Positions 46,798 through 55,538 of a stretch of 64,000 nucleotides of DNA are shown piece after piece. The position numbers and the translations under genes are program-made. The notes beneath the pieces are model-generated. The model was not told the DNA's origin. It saw nothing but the letters and a program-made list of their open reading frames with translations, and ran no database searches. The number at the start of each line of letters is the position of its first letter. Position 1 is the stretch's first letter. Source of the DNA: JBBPYC01 sp965218765 (GTDB lineage Bacteria; Pseudomonadota; Gammaproteobacteria; Burkholderiales; Burkholderiaceae_C). The stretch is from contig CBDCLU010000002.1 of the NCBI GenBank assembly GCA_965218765.1, forward strand, positions 682,001 through 746,000, in the 5' to 3' direction.

Positions 46798-49428
46798 ATG
46801 GCCGCCGTGCTGCGCCCGCCGCTGGCCGACCGGCCGGCCCGGCGCAAGAACTACCTCGCGCGCAAGGCCGAGCTGCTCGCGTCGGTGCAGACGCATGCTT
46901 CGGCAGCACGGCTGATTCGGAGCACGCTCAGGCGACTGTCGGCACTGGCCGACGAAGCGCTGCGCGCAGTCTGGCGCGAATCGGGACTGGATGCGCCCTA
47001 TGCGCTGGTGGCGGTCGGCGGCTTCGGGCGCGGCGAGCTGTTTCCGCACTCGGACGTCGATGTGCTCGTGCTGCTGCCCGATGGCGCCGTGCCGGCTGCG
47101 GATATCGAGCTCACCACCCGGCTCGAAGCGTTCGTGACCGGCTGCTGGGACTGCGGCCTGGAGATCGGCTCGAGCGTGCGCACGACCGGCGACTGTCTGG
47201 CCGAAGCGGCCAAGGATCTGACGGTGCAGACGTCGCTTCTGGAAGCTCGGCTGGTGGTCGGAGACGATGCGCTGTTCGCGGACTTTCGTCGCGCGTTTCG
47301 CAGTGCGCTGAACCCGCAGGCGTTCTTCATCGCCAAGACGCTGGAGATGCGGCAGCGGCACGGCAAGTACGAGGACACGCCCTACTCGCTCGAGCCGAAC
47401 TGCAAGGAGTCCCCGGGCGGCCTGCGCGACCTGCAGGTGATCCTATGGGTGGCCAAGGCAGCCGCATATGGCGACAGCTGGGACGACCTGGCCGAAAACG
47501 GACTCGCGACGCCGTTCGAGGTGCGCCAGCTGAAGCGCAACGAATCGCTGCTCTCGCTGATCCGCTGCCGCCTGCATCTGCTGGCGCGCCGGCGCGAGGA
47601 CCGGCTCGTGTTCGACCTGCAGACCGCGGTGGCCGAGTCGTTCGGTTTTCGCTCGACCACGCCGGAAGGCCAGCGGCTGCCGATCCGCGCGAGCGAAGCG
47701 CTGATGCGCCGCTATTACTGGGCCGCCAAGGCGGTCACGCAGCTCAACCGGATCCTGATGCTCAACATCGAGGAGCGGCTCGGGCTGCAGTCCGGCGGCG
47801 TGCGCCGCATCAACGCGCGCTTCAACGCACGCGCCGATCTGATCGAGGTGGTGAGCGACGACCTCTACGTCCGCGACCCGCACGCGATTCTGGAAACCTT
47901 TTTGCTGTATCAGACGCACGTGGTGCGCGGCTTCTCGGCACGCACTTTGCGCGCGCTCTACAACGCACGCCATGTGATGGACGCGGCGTTTCGTGCCGAC
48001 TGGGTGAATCACGCCACGTTCATGCAGATCCTGCGGCAGCGCTCGGGCATCACGCACGTGTTGCGTCTGATGAACCAGACGTCGGTGCTCGGACGCTATC
48101 TCTGGGCATTTCGCGGCATCGTCGGGCAGATGCAGCACGACCTGTTTCACGTCTACACGGTGGACCAGCACTGCCTGATGGTGGTGCGCAACGTGCGGCG
48201 CTTCTTCATGGCCGAGCACGCGCACGAATATCCGTTCTGTTCGGAACTGGCCGAGCGCTGGGACAAGCCGTGGCTGCTCTACGTGACGGCGCTGTTCCAC
48301 GACATCGGCAAGGGCCGCGGCGGCGACCATTCGGAGCTCGGCGCGCGCGATGCGATCGCGTTCTGCGAGACGCACGGCATCGGGCCGGACGACACCGAGC
48401 TGGTCGAGTTCCTGATCCTTCAGCACCTGTCGATGAGCCGGGTCGCGCAAAAGGAAGACTTGAGCGACCCGGCCGTGGTGGCGGCATTCGCCCAGTTGGT
48501 CGGCAGCGAACGGCGCCTGACAGCGCTGTATCTGCTGACCGTGGCCGACATCCGCGGCACCTCACCGAAAGTCTGGACCGCCTGGAAAGGCAAGCTGCTC
48601 GAGGACCTCTACCGCGCCACCCTGCGCCGGCTGCAGGGCGACGCGCCGGACACGCATACCCAGGTCAGTGCAAAAAAACGCGAAGCACTGGTGCTGCTGC
48701 AACTGCACGGCGAGCCGTACCGCGCGTACGAACCGCTGTGGGCCACGCTCGACGTGAGCTACTTCATGCGGCACGACGCGAAGGACATCGCCTGGCATGC
48801 GCGGCAGCTGTCGCGCCACGTCGAGTCGGCCGCCGCCGCGCGGCACCGCGCAGCCCAGACCGGCACTGACCAGCCATTGCAGCCGCTGATCGTGCGCGCG
48901 CGCCTGTCGCCGCAGGCGGAAGGATTGCAGGTGCTGGTCTACACGCCGGATCGGATCGACCTGTTCACGCGCATCTGCGGCTACTTCGACTCGGCCGATT
49001 TCAGTATCGTCGATGCGCGCATCCACACCAGCAAGAACGGCTGGGCGCTGGACACGTTCCAGGTCGTCACGACGATGTTGCCCGAGCATTACCGCGAACT
49101 GACGTCGATGGTCGAAGCCGGCCTTACGCAGGCACTGCAGAGCGGCGCGGTGTTGCCCGCGCCCAGCCGCGGCCGGGTGTCGCGCCGCGTGAAGAGTTTT
49201 CCGATCACGCCCCGCATCGAGCTGCAGCCGGACGAACGGGCCGAGCGCTGGTTGCTGAGCATCTCCGCAAGCGATCGCGCGGGCCTGCTGTACTCGGTCA
49301 CGCGCGTGCTGGCCGCGCACCATCTGAACGTGCAGCTTGCCAAGATCGTCACGCTCGGCGAACGGGTGGAAGACACGTTTCTGATCGCGGGCGCAAGCTG
49401 GCGACCAGCCGCAAGCAGCTCGAAATAG
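46798..49428 (+). CDS. glnD: Bifunctional PII uridylyltransferase/uridylyl-removing enzyme GlnD (3' end frameshifted)
   Basis: A nitrogen sensor of 876 residues as read. It modifies PII proteins according to glutamine. The nucleotidyltransferase domain has GGFGRGELFPHSDVDVLVL near residue 75. The HD domain has FHDIGKGRGGDHSELG near residue 500, followed by two ACT domains at the C-terminus. The frame ends in the unfamiliar SWRPAASSSK, but another frame continues from about 49389 as GRKLATSRKQLEIETELLEAL and stops at 49472, matching the family's normal C-terminus. A single missing base near 49386 would explain this. It may be a sequencing error or a real truncation of the second ACT domain by a few residues. 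Confidence 0.9.
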   Translation: MAAVLRPPLADRPARRKNYLARKAELLASVQTHASAARLIRSTLRRLSALADEALRAVWRESGLDAPYALVAVGGFGRGELFPHSDVDVLVLLPDGAVPAADIELTTRLEAFVTGCWDCGLEIGSSVRTTGDCLAEAAKDLTVQTSLLEARLVVGDDALFADFRRAFRSALNPQAFFIAKTLEMRQRHGKYEDTPYSLEPNCKESPGGLRDLQVILWVAKAAAYGDSWDDLAENGLATPFEVRQLKRNESLLSLIRCRLHLLARRREDRLVFDLQTAVAESFGFRSTTPEGQRLPIRASEALMRRYYWAAKAVTQLNRILMLNIEERLGLQSGGVRRINARFNARADLIEVVSDDLYVRDPHAILETFLLYQTHVVRGFSARTLRALYNARHVMDAAFRADWVNHATFMQILRQRSGITHVLRLMNQTSVLGRYLWAFRGIVGQMQHDLFHVYTVDQHCLMVVRNVRRFFMAEHAHEYPFCSELAERWDKPWLLYVTALFHDIGKGRGGDHSELGARDAIAFCETHGIGPDDTELVEFLILQHLSMSRVAQKEDLSDPAVVAAFAQLVGSERRLTALYLLTVADIRGTSPKVWTAWKGKLLEDLYRATLRRLQGDAPDTHTQVSAKKREALVLLQLHGEPYRAYEPLWATLDVSYFMRHDAKDIAWHARQLSRHVESAAAARHRAAQTGTDQPLQPLIVRARLSPQAEGLQVLVYTPDRIDLFTRICGYFDSADFSIVDARIHTSKNGWALDTFQVVTTMLPEHYRELTSMVEAGLTQALQSGAVLPAPSRGRVSRRVKSFPITPRIELQPDERAERWLLSISASDRAGLLYSVTRVLAAHHLNVQLAKIVTLGERVEDTFLIAGASWRPAASSSK

Positions 49429-49655
49429 AAACCGAGTTGCTCGAAGCGCTGGCCACGCCGGACGGTCGTTAACTAGTGCTCGACCGGCTGCCGACAGGAG
49501 CCGGCGTTGGCGACTTTCGGCGGCGGCTCGCGCTACGATCTCCGGTCGCACGCGTCAGCGGCGCAGCTGCCGATGCCGCTGTCCTCGCCCGACTTATCCC
49601 ATCCACCGCACCGCCGCCTGCCGCTGGCTGCGCCGACTCGATCCCTGGATTGCCG

Positions 49656-50840
49656 ATGACCACCGAATTTCGAGCTGCGACCAACCGCGTCCTGAGCGAC
49701 CGCGAGCCGGCGGAACATCCCGGCTCCAGCACCAGCCACGCCACCGCGACGCCGCAGGCCCTCGAACTGTCGGTGATCGTGCCGACTTTCAACGAGCGCG
49801 ACAACGTACTCGAACTGCTCACGCGGCTGGAGCAGGCGCTGGCCGACGTGCGCTGGGAGGCGATCTTCGTCGATGATGACTCACCCGACGGCACTGCCGA
49901 GCTGGTGCGCAAGATTGCGCAATCGCGCGACAACGTGCGCTGCGTGCAGCGCATCGGCCGGCGCGGGCTGTCGCGCGCAGTGGTCGAAGGCATGCTGGCG
50001 TCGGCCGCACCGGTGCTTGCGGTGATCGACGCCGATCTGCAGCACGACGAAACGGTGCTGCCCACGATGCTGCGCACCCTGCGCGAGCAGCAGGTGGACG
50101 TGGTGGTCGGCACGCGCTACAGCGTTGGCGGCTCCACTGGTGACTGGGACGCGGCAAGGCTGCGCATGAGCCGCTTCGCGACGCGGCTGTCACGCATGGT
50201 GACGAAAGCGCCGCTGTCGGACCCGATGAGCGGCTTCTTCATGATCAGGCGCGACTCGTTTCAGCAGGCGGTGCGAAAGCTGTCCGGCGAAGGCTATAAA
50301 ATTTTGCTGGACCTGTTCGCGTCCGCGCCGCAGGAGTTCCGCTTTGCCGAGGTGCCCTACACGTTTCGGCCACGCCACGCGGGGACCAGCAAGCTGGACT
50401 CTGCGGTGCTCTGGGAATACCTGCTGCTGCTGATCGACAAGACGGTCGGGCACATCGTCCCGCCACGCTTTTTGTTGTTCTCGCTGGTGGGCGCAAGTGG
50501 GCTGGTCGTGCATTTCACGGTGCTGACGATCCTGTTCAAGGGCGTCGGTGTCGCGTTTGCGGAAGCGCAGGCGATCGCCACGTTCGTGGCGATGACGACC
50601 AACTTCTTGTTCAACAATACGTTCACCTATCGCGACCGGCGCAAGACCGGCTGGGCCTTCGTCACGAGCCTGCTGTCGTTCTACGTGATCTGCGGCATCG
50701 GCGTGATCGGCAACGTCGGCGTCGCCAACTTCTTTTTCGCTGAGCAGTATTCATGGGTGCTGGCGGGTCTGGTCGGCGCGCTGGTCGGCACGGTCTGGAA
50801 TTACGCGGCCAGCTCGATCTTCACGTGGCGCCGCAAGTGA
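49656..50840 (+). CDS. Polyprenol-phosphate sugar transferase fused to GtrA-like domain
   Basis: A 394-residue membrane protein. The N-terminal part is a GT2 domain of the DPM1/GtrB type, with SVIVPTFNERDNV, FVDDDSPDGTAE, VIDADLQHDE and GFFMIRRDSF. The C-terminal part has four hydrophobic segments beginning FLLFSLVGASGL and resembles GtrA (flippase-type) proteins, so synthesis and translocation of a polyprenyl-phosphate sugar may be joined in one chain. ATG 49656 was chosen as it opens before the conserved domain; the frame also extends upstream over a Pro/Ala-rich stretch. Its stop is overlapped by the next gene's GTG, indicating coupling with a membrane glycosyltransferase. Confidence 0.86.
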   Translation: MTTEFRAATNRVLSDREPAEHPGSSTSHATATPQALELSVIVPTFNERDNVLELLTRLEQALADVRWEAIFVDDDSPDGTAELVRKIAQSRDNVRCVQRIGRRGLSRAVVEGMLASAAPVLAVIDADLQHDETVLPTMLRTLREQQVDVVVGTRYSVGGSTGDWDAARLRMSRFATRLSRMVTKAPLSDPMSGFFMIRRDSFQQAVRKLSGEGYKILLDLFASAPQEFRFAEVPYTFRPRHAGTSKLDSAVLWEYLLLLIDKTVGHIVPPRFLLFSLVGASGLVVHFTVLTILFKGVGVAFAEAQAIATFVAMTTNFLFNNTFTYRDRRKTGWAFVTSLLSFYVICGIGVIGNVGVANFFFAEQYSWVLAGLVGALVGTVWNYAASSIFTWRRK

Positions 50841-52177
50841 GCGGCCGGTTCTGGCTGGAGCGGCAGCTCGGCGCCGACGGCGCGGTGCTTGCGTTGTTCG
50901 TGCTGTTCATCGCCGTTCGCGCTGCGCTCTGCCTGCTGCCGCTGGAGCCGTTTTCCGACGCCGCCTGGTACGTGAATCGCGCTCGCGCGATCGCCGATGG
51001 CGCCGGCTACTCGGAAGGCGGCGTGCCGACTGCGTTCTGGCCGCCGGGCTGGCCGCTGTTGCTCGGCGGTCTGTTCAAGCTGTTCGGCGAATCGATCGCG
51101 GTGGTCAAGGGGTTCAACCTGGTCTGCGCCGTGATCGGCGCGTGGTTCACGCTCGACCTGGGCCGCCGACTGTTCGGGTCCGAACTCGCAGGCCGCGCGG
51201 CGCTTTTGATCGTGGCGCTCTATCCGAACCACGCCGCTTACGTGCCGGTTGCACTCACCGAAGTGTTCTACACGACCCTGGTGCTGGCCGGCTGCTGGCT
51301 CGTGATCGCACGGCCAGGCAAGCTGGCGCTGCCGCTCGCGGGCCTGGCATTTGGCTACTCGATGCTGGTCAAGGCGCAGTCGCTGATCCTCGTGCCGACG
51401 CTGTTCGCGGTCGCGTTGCTGCACGACGGCCTGAGCTGGCGCGCGTTCTGGCAGCGCACACAGCAGGGCCTGCTGGTGCTGGTGTTCGCGTTTGCGGTGG
51501 TGCTGCCGTGGACCTTGCGCAACCATGCAGTGCTCGGCGAATGGGTGCTGGTATCGACCAACGGCGGCATCACCTTGCTGACCGGCAACAATCCGAGCGC
51601 ACGGGGCGACTACACGCCCGACGATCCGCTCGTCACCTCGGTGCCGCGCACGGTGGCGACCCAGGTCGAGACCGATCGCGAATACAAACTCCGCGCCGTC
51701 GCCTGGATTCGTGAAAACCCGGCCGCGTTCCTGAAGCTGATGCCGAGCAAGCTGTACCGCCTGTGGGCGCCCGACGGCGAAGCGGAATGGGCGTTCCAGG
51801 CCGGTTTTGCACAGTACGACGAATGGTCAATCTGGTTTCGCACCATGCGCTGGCTGAACCAGGGGTACTACGTGGCGATGCTGGCCGGCTTTGCCTGGGC
51901 CGGCTGGCTGCTTGCAACCAGCCGCGCACACATTGGCACGAGGCGCGTCGGCTGGTGGCTGCTGCCCTACGGCGTGGCGCTTTATCCGTCGTTGATCGCC
52001 GTGGTGTTTTCCGGGCAATCGCGGTTTCACTATCCGGTGATGCCGTTCGTGGCGATGGCCTGTGGCTGGTTGGTGACCCGTCATGCCAGCCCGCAGCTGC
52101 TCGTGCAGCGTCGCGGCGACCTGCCTGCCACCCTCAGTCGTCGGCTGCCGACAGCCCGGGAAACAGCACCTCGCTGA
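50837..52177 (+). CDS. Membrane glycosyltransferase, ArnT/PMT (GT-C) type
   Basis: A polytopic protein of 446 residues with around ten hydrophobic spans. The acidic motif after the first span, LEPFSDAAWYVNRA, matches the catalytic loop of GT-C enzymes of the GT39/ArnT class, which use polyprenyl-phosphate sugars as donors on the periplasmic side. GTG 50837 overlaps the upstream stop as GTGA, fixing the likely start. The gene probably uses the lipid-linked sugar made by the preceding fused GT2-GtrA protein. The acceptor (lipid A, a glycan or a protein) is unknown. It overlaps the convergent def gene by 44 nt at its 3' end. Confidence 0.82.
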   Translation: MSGRFWLERQLGADGAVLALFVLFIAVRAALCLLPLEPFSDAAWYVNRARAIADGAGYSEGGVPTAFWPPGWPLLLGGLFKLFGESIAVVKGFNLVCAVIGAWFTLDLGRRLFGSELAGRAALLIVALYPNHAAYVPVALTEVFYTTLVLAGCWLVIARPGKLALPLAGLAFGYSMLVKAQSLILVPTLFAVALLHDGLSWRAFWQRTQQGLLVLVFAFAVVLPWTLRNHAVLGEWVLVSTNGGITLLTGNNPSARGDYTPDDPLVTSVPRTVATQVETDREYKLRAVAWIRENPAAFLKLMPSKLYRLWAPDGEAEWAFQAGFAQYDEWSIWFRTMRWLNQGYYVAMLAGFAWAGWLLATSRAHIGTRRVGWWLLPYGVALYPSLIAVVFSGQSRFHYPVMPFVAMACGWLVTRHASPQLLVQRRGDLPATLSRRLPTARETAPR

Positions 52178-52694
52178 AGCCAAACTGCGTCAGATCCCGC
52201 ATGCGGGTCGGATAAAGCCGCCCAATCAGGTGGTCGCATTCATGCTGCACCACCCTTGCATGAAAACCTTCGGCACTGCGTTCGTCAATCGGATCGCCAT
52301 ACGGGTCGAAGCCGCGATAGCAAATTCGACGGTGCCGGGGCACAAGACCACGTAGGCCGGGCACCGAGAGACACCCTTCCCAGCCGTCTTCCAAGTCGCT
52401 GCAGTCCGTTGATCCAGCCTGCGGCAGCGGCGTGATGACCGGATTGCACAGCACGGTGCGCGGCACCGGCGGCGCATCCGGATAACGCGGGTTGACCGCA
52501 TCGCTGCCAAAAATCACAAGCTGCAGATTCACGCCGATCTGCGGCGCCGCAAGGCCCGCGCCGTCAGCCGCGTGCATCGTCTCGAGCATGTCGGCAACGA
52601 GTTGGTGCAACGCATCGGTGTCGAAATCGGTGACCGGTTCGGCCACGCGCAACAAACGCGCGTCGCCCATTTTCAGAATTTCACGAGTCGTCAC
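52134..52694 (-). CDS. def: Peptide deformylase
   Basis: A 186-residue Fe/Zn hydrolase that removes the formyl group from nascent polypeptides. The three family motifs are intact: GAGLAAPQIG, EGCLSVPG and QHECDHL. Substrate-facing hydrophobic residues are in place. The ATG at 52694 begins before REILKMGDARLL, a standard N-terminus. A one-aspartate-longer C-terminal tail (AADD) is unremarkable. The 3' end overlaps the convergent glycosyltransferase by 44 nt, unusual but compatible with both genes being functional. Confidence 0.96.
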   Translation of the reverse strand: MTTREILKMGDARLLRVAEPVTDFDTDALHQLVADMLETMHAADGAGLAAPQIGVNLQLVIFGSDAVNPRYPDAPPVPRTVLCNPVITPLPQAGSTDCSDLEDGWEGCLSVPGLRGLVPRHRRICYRGFDPYGDPIDERSAEGFHARVVQHECDHLIGRLYPTRMRDLTQFGFSEVLFPGLSAADD

Positions 52695-52735
52695 GAGCTA
52701 TTGGCTGAAGTCATGCCCGGAGGGGTAAGTCGGGT

Positions 52736-53206
52736 TCAGCGCCGCCCGCCGCCGCCGCCACGCCCGCCCCAGCCGCCGCCACCAGCACGCCCACCCCAGC
52801 CGCTGCCACCAGAACGGACGCCCCAGCTGCCACCGCCCGGAACCAATGCGGGCTTGCCGCCGTTCCAGGCCGGGCCTGGGCCGCGATAGCCGTTATGGCC
52901 GCGATAGCCTCCGTAGCCGTGTCCGTAGTACCCGCGGTGGCCGCCCGATCCGAACACGCCGGTGAAGCCGATCCCGATCGGCGGCGCGATCACGACCGGC
53001 GCAGCGCCGTAGTAACCATAGCCGGCCGAGCCGGCAAAGCCGGTGCCGACCGGATAGCCGTAGTCGACGCCGTAGCCGTAGCCATAACTCGATCCGTAGC
53101 CGACGCCGCCGTAGTATGGATCGACCGGGGTCGCCACGCAGCCGGCCACCAGCGCCGCGAGGGCAACCGTGCCGGACAGCAGCAGTGGGCGAATGAAAGT
53201 CTTCAT
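52736..53206 (-). CDS. Gly/Tyr-rich putative lipoprotein
   Basis: An unrecognised 156-residue protein. The signal peptide ends with lipobox VAGC (Cys at residue 23), so it is probably lipidated. The mature part is a low-complexity mixture of Gly, Tyr, Ser and Trp, with runs such as GYGSSYGYGYG and GYYGHGYGGYRGH, then a C-terminal Gly/Trp/Arg stretch ending in GGGGRR. An AAGGAG Shine-Dalgarno supports the ATG at 53206. It is located between def and ligA on the same strand, 157 nt downstream of ligA. Function unknown; an envelope or surface role is inferred from the lipidation. Confidence 0.7.
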   Translation of the reverse strand: MKTFIRPLLLSGTVALAALVAGCVATPVDPYYGGVGYGSSYGYGYGVDYGYPVGTGFAGSAGYGYYGAAPVVIAPPIGIGFTGVFGSGGHRGYYGHGYGGYRGHNGYRGPGPAWNGGKPALVPGGGSWGVRSGGSGWGGRAGGGGWGGRGGGGGRR

Positions 53207-53362
53207 GGGTGGTGTCTCCTTGGAACGCACTTGAGGCATCATCGTGCCAGTATTCGGCGCGCTGCGCCCTGCCGGGCCGCCGCAATCCTTCTCAACGCAC
53301 GGGTGGCTGCTTTGGGATACCGCAGCCCGGTCGCGTGCACGTAAAGTTCGCGTACGGCCCAA

Positions 53363-55459
53363 TCAGGCGGGCGGCGCTGGAGAAGCCAAGCGCTGCAACA
53401 TTTCCTGCTCGTCGATCACCGGCACGCCGAGTGCGCGCGCCTTGTCCAGCTTGCTGCCGGCATCTGCACCGGCAACCACGCAGGCGGTCTTCTTACTGAC
53501 CGAGCCGGCCACTTTCGCACCGGCCGCTTCGAGTTGCTGCCTGGCCTGCTCCCGGCTCAGCGTCGGCAGCGTGCCGGTCACGACCCAGGTCTGGCCGGCC
53601 AGTGCGCGCAGTGGGCGCTCAGGCGGCGGTCCTTCGTCCCAGTGCACGCCGCAGGCGCGCAGCTGCTCGACCACTTCGCGGTTGTGTGGCTGCTCGAAGA
53701 ACGTGCGGATGCTGGTGGCCACAACCGGGCCGACGTCGTCCACCTCGAGCAGTTGATCCTCGCTTGCCTGCATGATCCCGTCGAGCGTGCCGAAGTGCTG
53801 CGCCAGCGCCTTTGCGGTGACTTCACCGACGTGCCGGATGCCGAGCCCGAACAGGAAACGCGGCAGCGTGGTGGCCCTGGATGCATCGAGCGCGGCCAGC
53901 ATATTGGCGGCCGACTTCTGCGCGAACCGGTCCAGCGCGGTGAGTGTGGCCAGGCCCAGACGGTACAGATCGGGCAGCGTGCGAACGATCTGCTGGTCCA
54001 CCAGCTGTTCGACCAGCTTGTCGCCCAGGCCCTCGATATCCAGCGCGCGGCGCTGCGCATAGTGCAGCAGCGCCTGCTTGCGCTGCGCCGCGCAGAACAG
54101 GCCGCCGGTGCAGCGGTGATCCGCCGCGTCTTCCTCGCGCAGCACGGTCGAGCCGCAGACCGGGCAATGCGCGGGCATCGAAAACGGCTGCGTTCCTGGC
54201 GCGCGCTGCTCGAGTGCGACCGACACGACTTCCGGGATCACGTCACCCGCGCGCCGCACGATCACCGTGTCGCCGACGCGCACATCCTTGCGCCGCGCTT
54301 CCAGTTCGTTGTGCAGCGTCGCGTGTGTCACGGTGACGCCGCCGACGAACACCGGTAGCAGACGCGCGACCGGCGTCAGGCGGCCCGTGCGGCCCACCTG
54401 CACGTCGATCGCCAGTACCTGCGTGAGCTGCTCCTGCGCCGGATATTTATGCGCGACGGCCCAGCGCGGCTCGCGCGTCAGAAAGCCCAGGCGGCGCTGC
54501 AGCGCATAGCGGTCGACCTTGTAGACGGCACCGTCGATGTCGAACGGCAGCGTGTCGCGCAATTCCCCCAGCCGTGCGTGATACGCTATTAATTCAATAG
54601 CTCCTGACGCACGCTGCATCAGCGCTTCTACCGGAAAACCCCAGTTTTTCAGCGCCATCATCGCGTCGAAGTGGCCATCGAATGCAGGGCCGCCGTCGGG
54701 CGCTGCGGTGACCGCGCCGATCGCATACGCATAAAAACTCAACAGGCGCTCGGCGGCGATCTTCGGGTCGAGCTGGCGCACCGCGCCGGCGGCGGCATTG
54801 CGCGGGTTGATGAACGTTTTTTCGCCTTTAGCGCCGGCCGCGATGCGGTCGCGCTGGCGCTCGTTGAGCCGCTCGAAGTCCGCGCGCCGCATGAAGACCT
54901 CGCCACGCACTTCGAGCAGCGGGGGCGCCGCAGGCGGCAGCTTCAGCGGAACCTGGCCGATCGTGCGGATGTTGGCCGTCACGTCCTCGCCGGTTTCGCC
55001 GTCGCCGCGAGTGGCAGCCAGCACCAGCACCCGATCGACATAGCGCAGGCTTAGCGCGAGCCCGTCGAATTTGGGTTCGGCCACGTAACCGACCGGCGGG
55101 TCCGATTCGCTCAAACCGAGCTCGCGGCGCACCCGCTCATCGAAGCTGCGCGCGCCTTCGGGTCCATTGTCGGTCTCGGTGCGGATGCTGAGCATCGGCA
55201 GCGCATGGCGTACCGGATCGAAACCCGCGAGCACCACTCCGCCGACGCGCTGGGTCGGCGAATCGGCGCTGCGCAGTTCGGGATGGGCGGCTTCGAGCTG
55301 CTGCAGCTCGCGAAACAGCCGGTCGTATTCGGCATCCGGCACGGTCGGTGCGTCGAGTACGTAATAGCGATGCGCGTGCGCGTGCAGCTGATCGCGCAAC
55401 GACCGCGCGAGCTGCGCCAGTTCGCCACCGGCGGTGGGCGGGTTGCGCTCAGGTGCCAC
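53363..55459 (-). CDS. ligA: NAD-dependent DNA ligase LigA
   Basis: A 698-residue essential ligase that seals nicks in DNA replication. Adenylation Lys is in AEPKFDG; the OB-fold, a four-Cys zinc finger (CPVCGS, then HRCTGGLFC), helix-hairpin-helix motifs, and a C-terminal BRCT domain follow in normal order. The start is uncertain: a GTG at 55459 gives a normal size, a GTG at 55468 is equally possible, and the first ATG upstream lies inside zipA. A palindromic DNA repeat lies within the adenylation domain region (54586-54630) without changing the length relative to related ligases I can recall. It is downstream of zipA on the same strand. Confidence 0.95.
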   Translation of the reverse strand: MAPERNPPTAGGELAQLARSLRDQLHAHAHRYYVLDAPTVPDAEYDRLFRELQQLEAAHPELRSADSPTQRVGGVVLAGFDPVRHALPMLSIRTETDNGPEGARSFDERVRRELGLSESDPPVGYVAEPKFDGLALSLRYVDRVLVLAATRGDGETGEDVTANIRTIGQVPLKLPPAAPPLLEVRGEVFMRRADFERLNERQRDRIAAGAKGEKTFINPRNAAAGAVRQLDPKIAAERLLSFYAYAIGAVTAAPDGGPAFDGHFDAMMALKNWGFPVEALMQRASGAIELIAYHARLGELRDTLPFDIDGAVYKVDRYALQRRLGFLTREPRWAVAHKYPAQEQLTQVLAIDVQVGRTGRLTPVARLLPVFVGGVTVTHATLHNELEARRKDVRVGDTVIVRRAGDVIPEVVSVALEQRAPGTQPFSMPAHCPVCGSTVLREEDAADHRCTGGLFCAAQRKQALLHYAQRRALDIEGLGDKLVEQLVDQQIVRTLPDLYRLGLATLTALDRFAQKSAANMLAALDASRATTLPRFLFGLGIRHVGEVTAKALAQHFGTLDGIMQASEDQLLEVDDVGPVVATSIRTFFEQPHNREVVEQLRACGVHWDEGPPPERPLRALAGQTWVVTGTLPTLSREQARQQLEAAGAKVAGSVSKKTACVVAGADAGSKLDKARALGVPVIDEQEMLQRLASPAPPA
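54586..54630 (+). repeat. Palindromic repeat, copy 5 (inside ligA, in frame)
   Basis: The section CTATTAATTCAATAGCT holds the repeat's CTAT/ATAG stem, followed by CTGCATC at offset 29 as in the copy at 37653. Read by ligA the sequence gives ...MQRASGAIELIAYHA..., using GGA, ATT, TTA and ATA codons that are rare in this GC-rich gene. The match to the family is strong over the first 45 bases and fades after that. Confidence 0.7.
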
Positions 55460-55538
55460 GGCAGCCACTACCCGCCCGGTTGCAAGGGTCTGATCAGGGG
55501 AATCGCCGGAACGGCCGTACCAGCACGTGCAGGCGACT

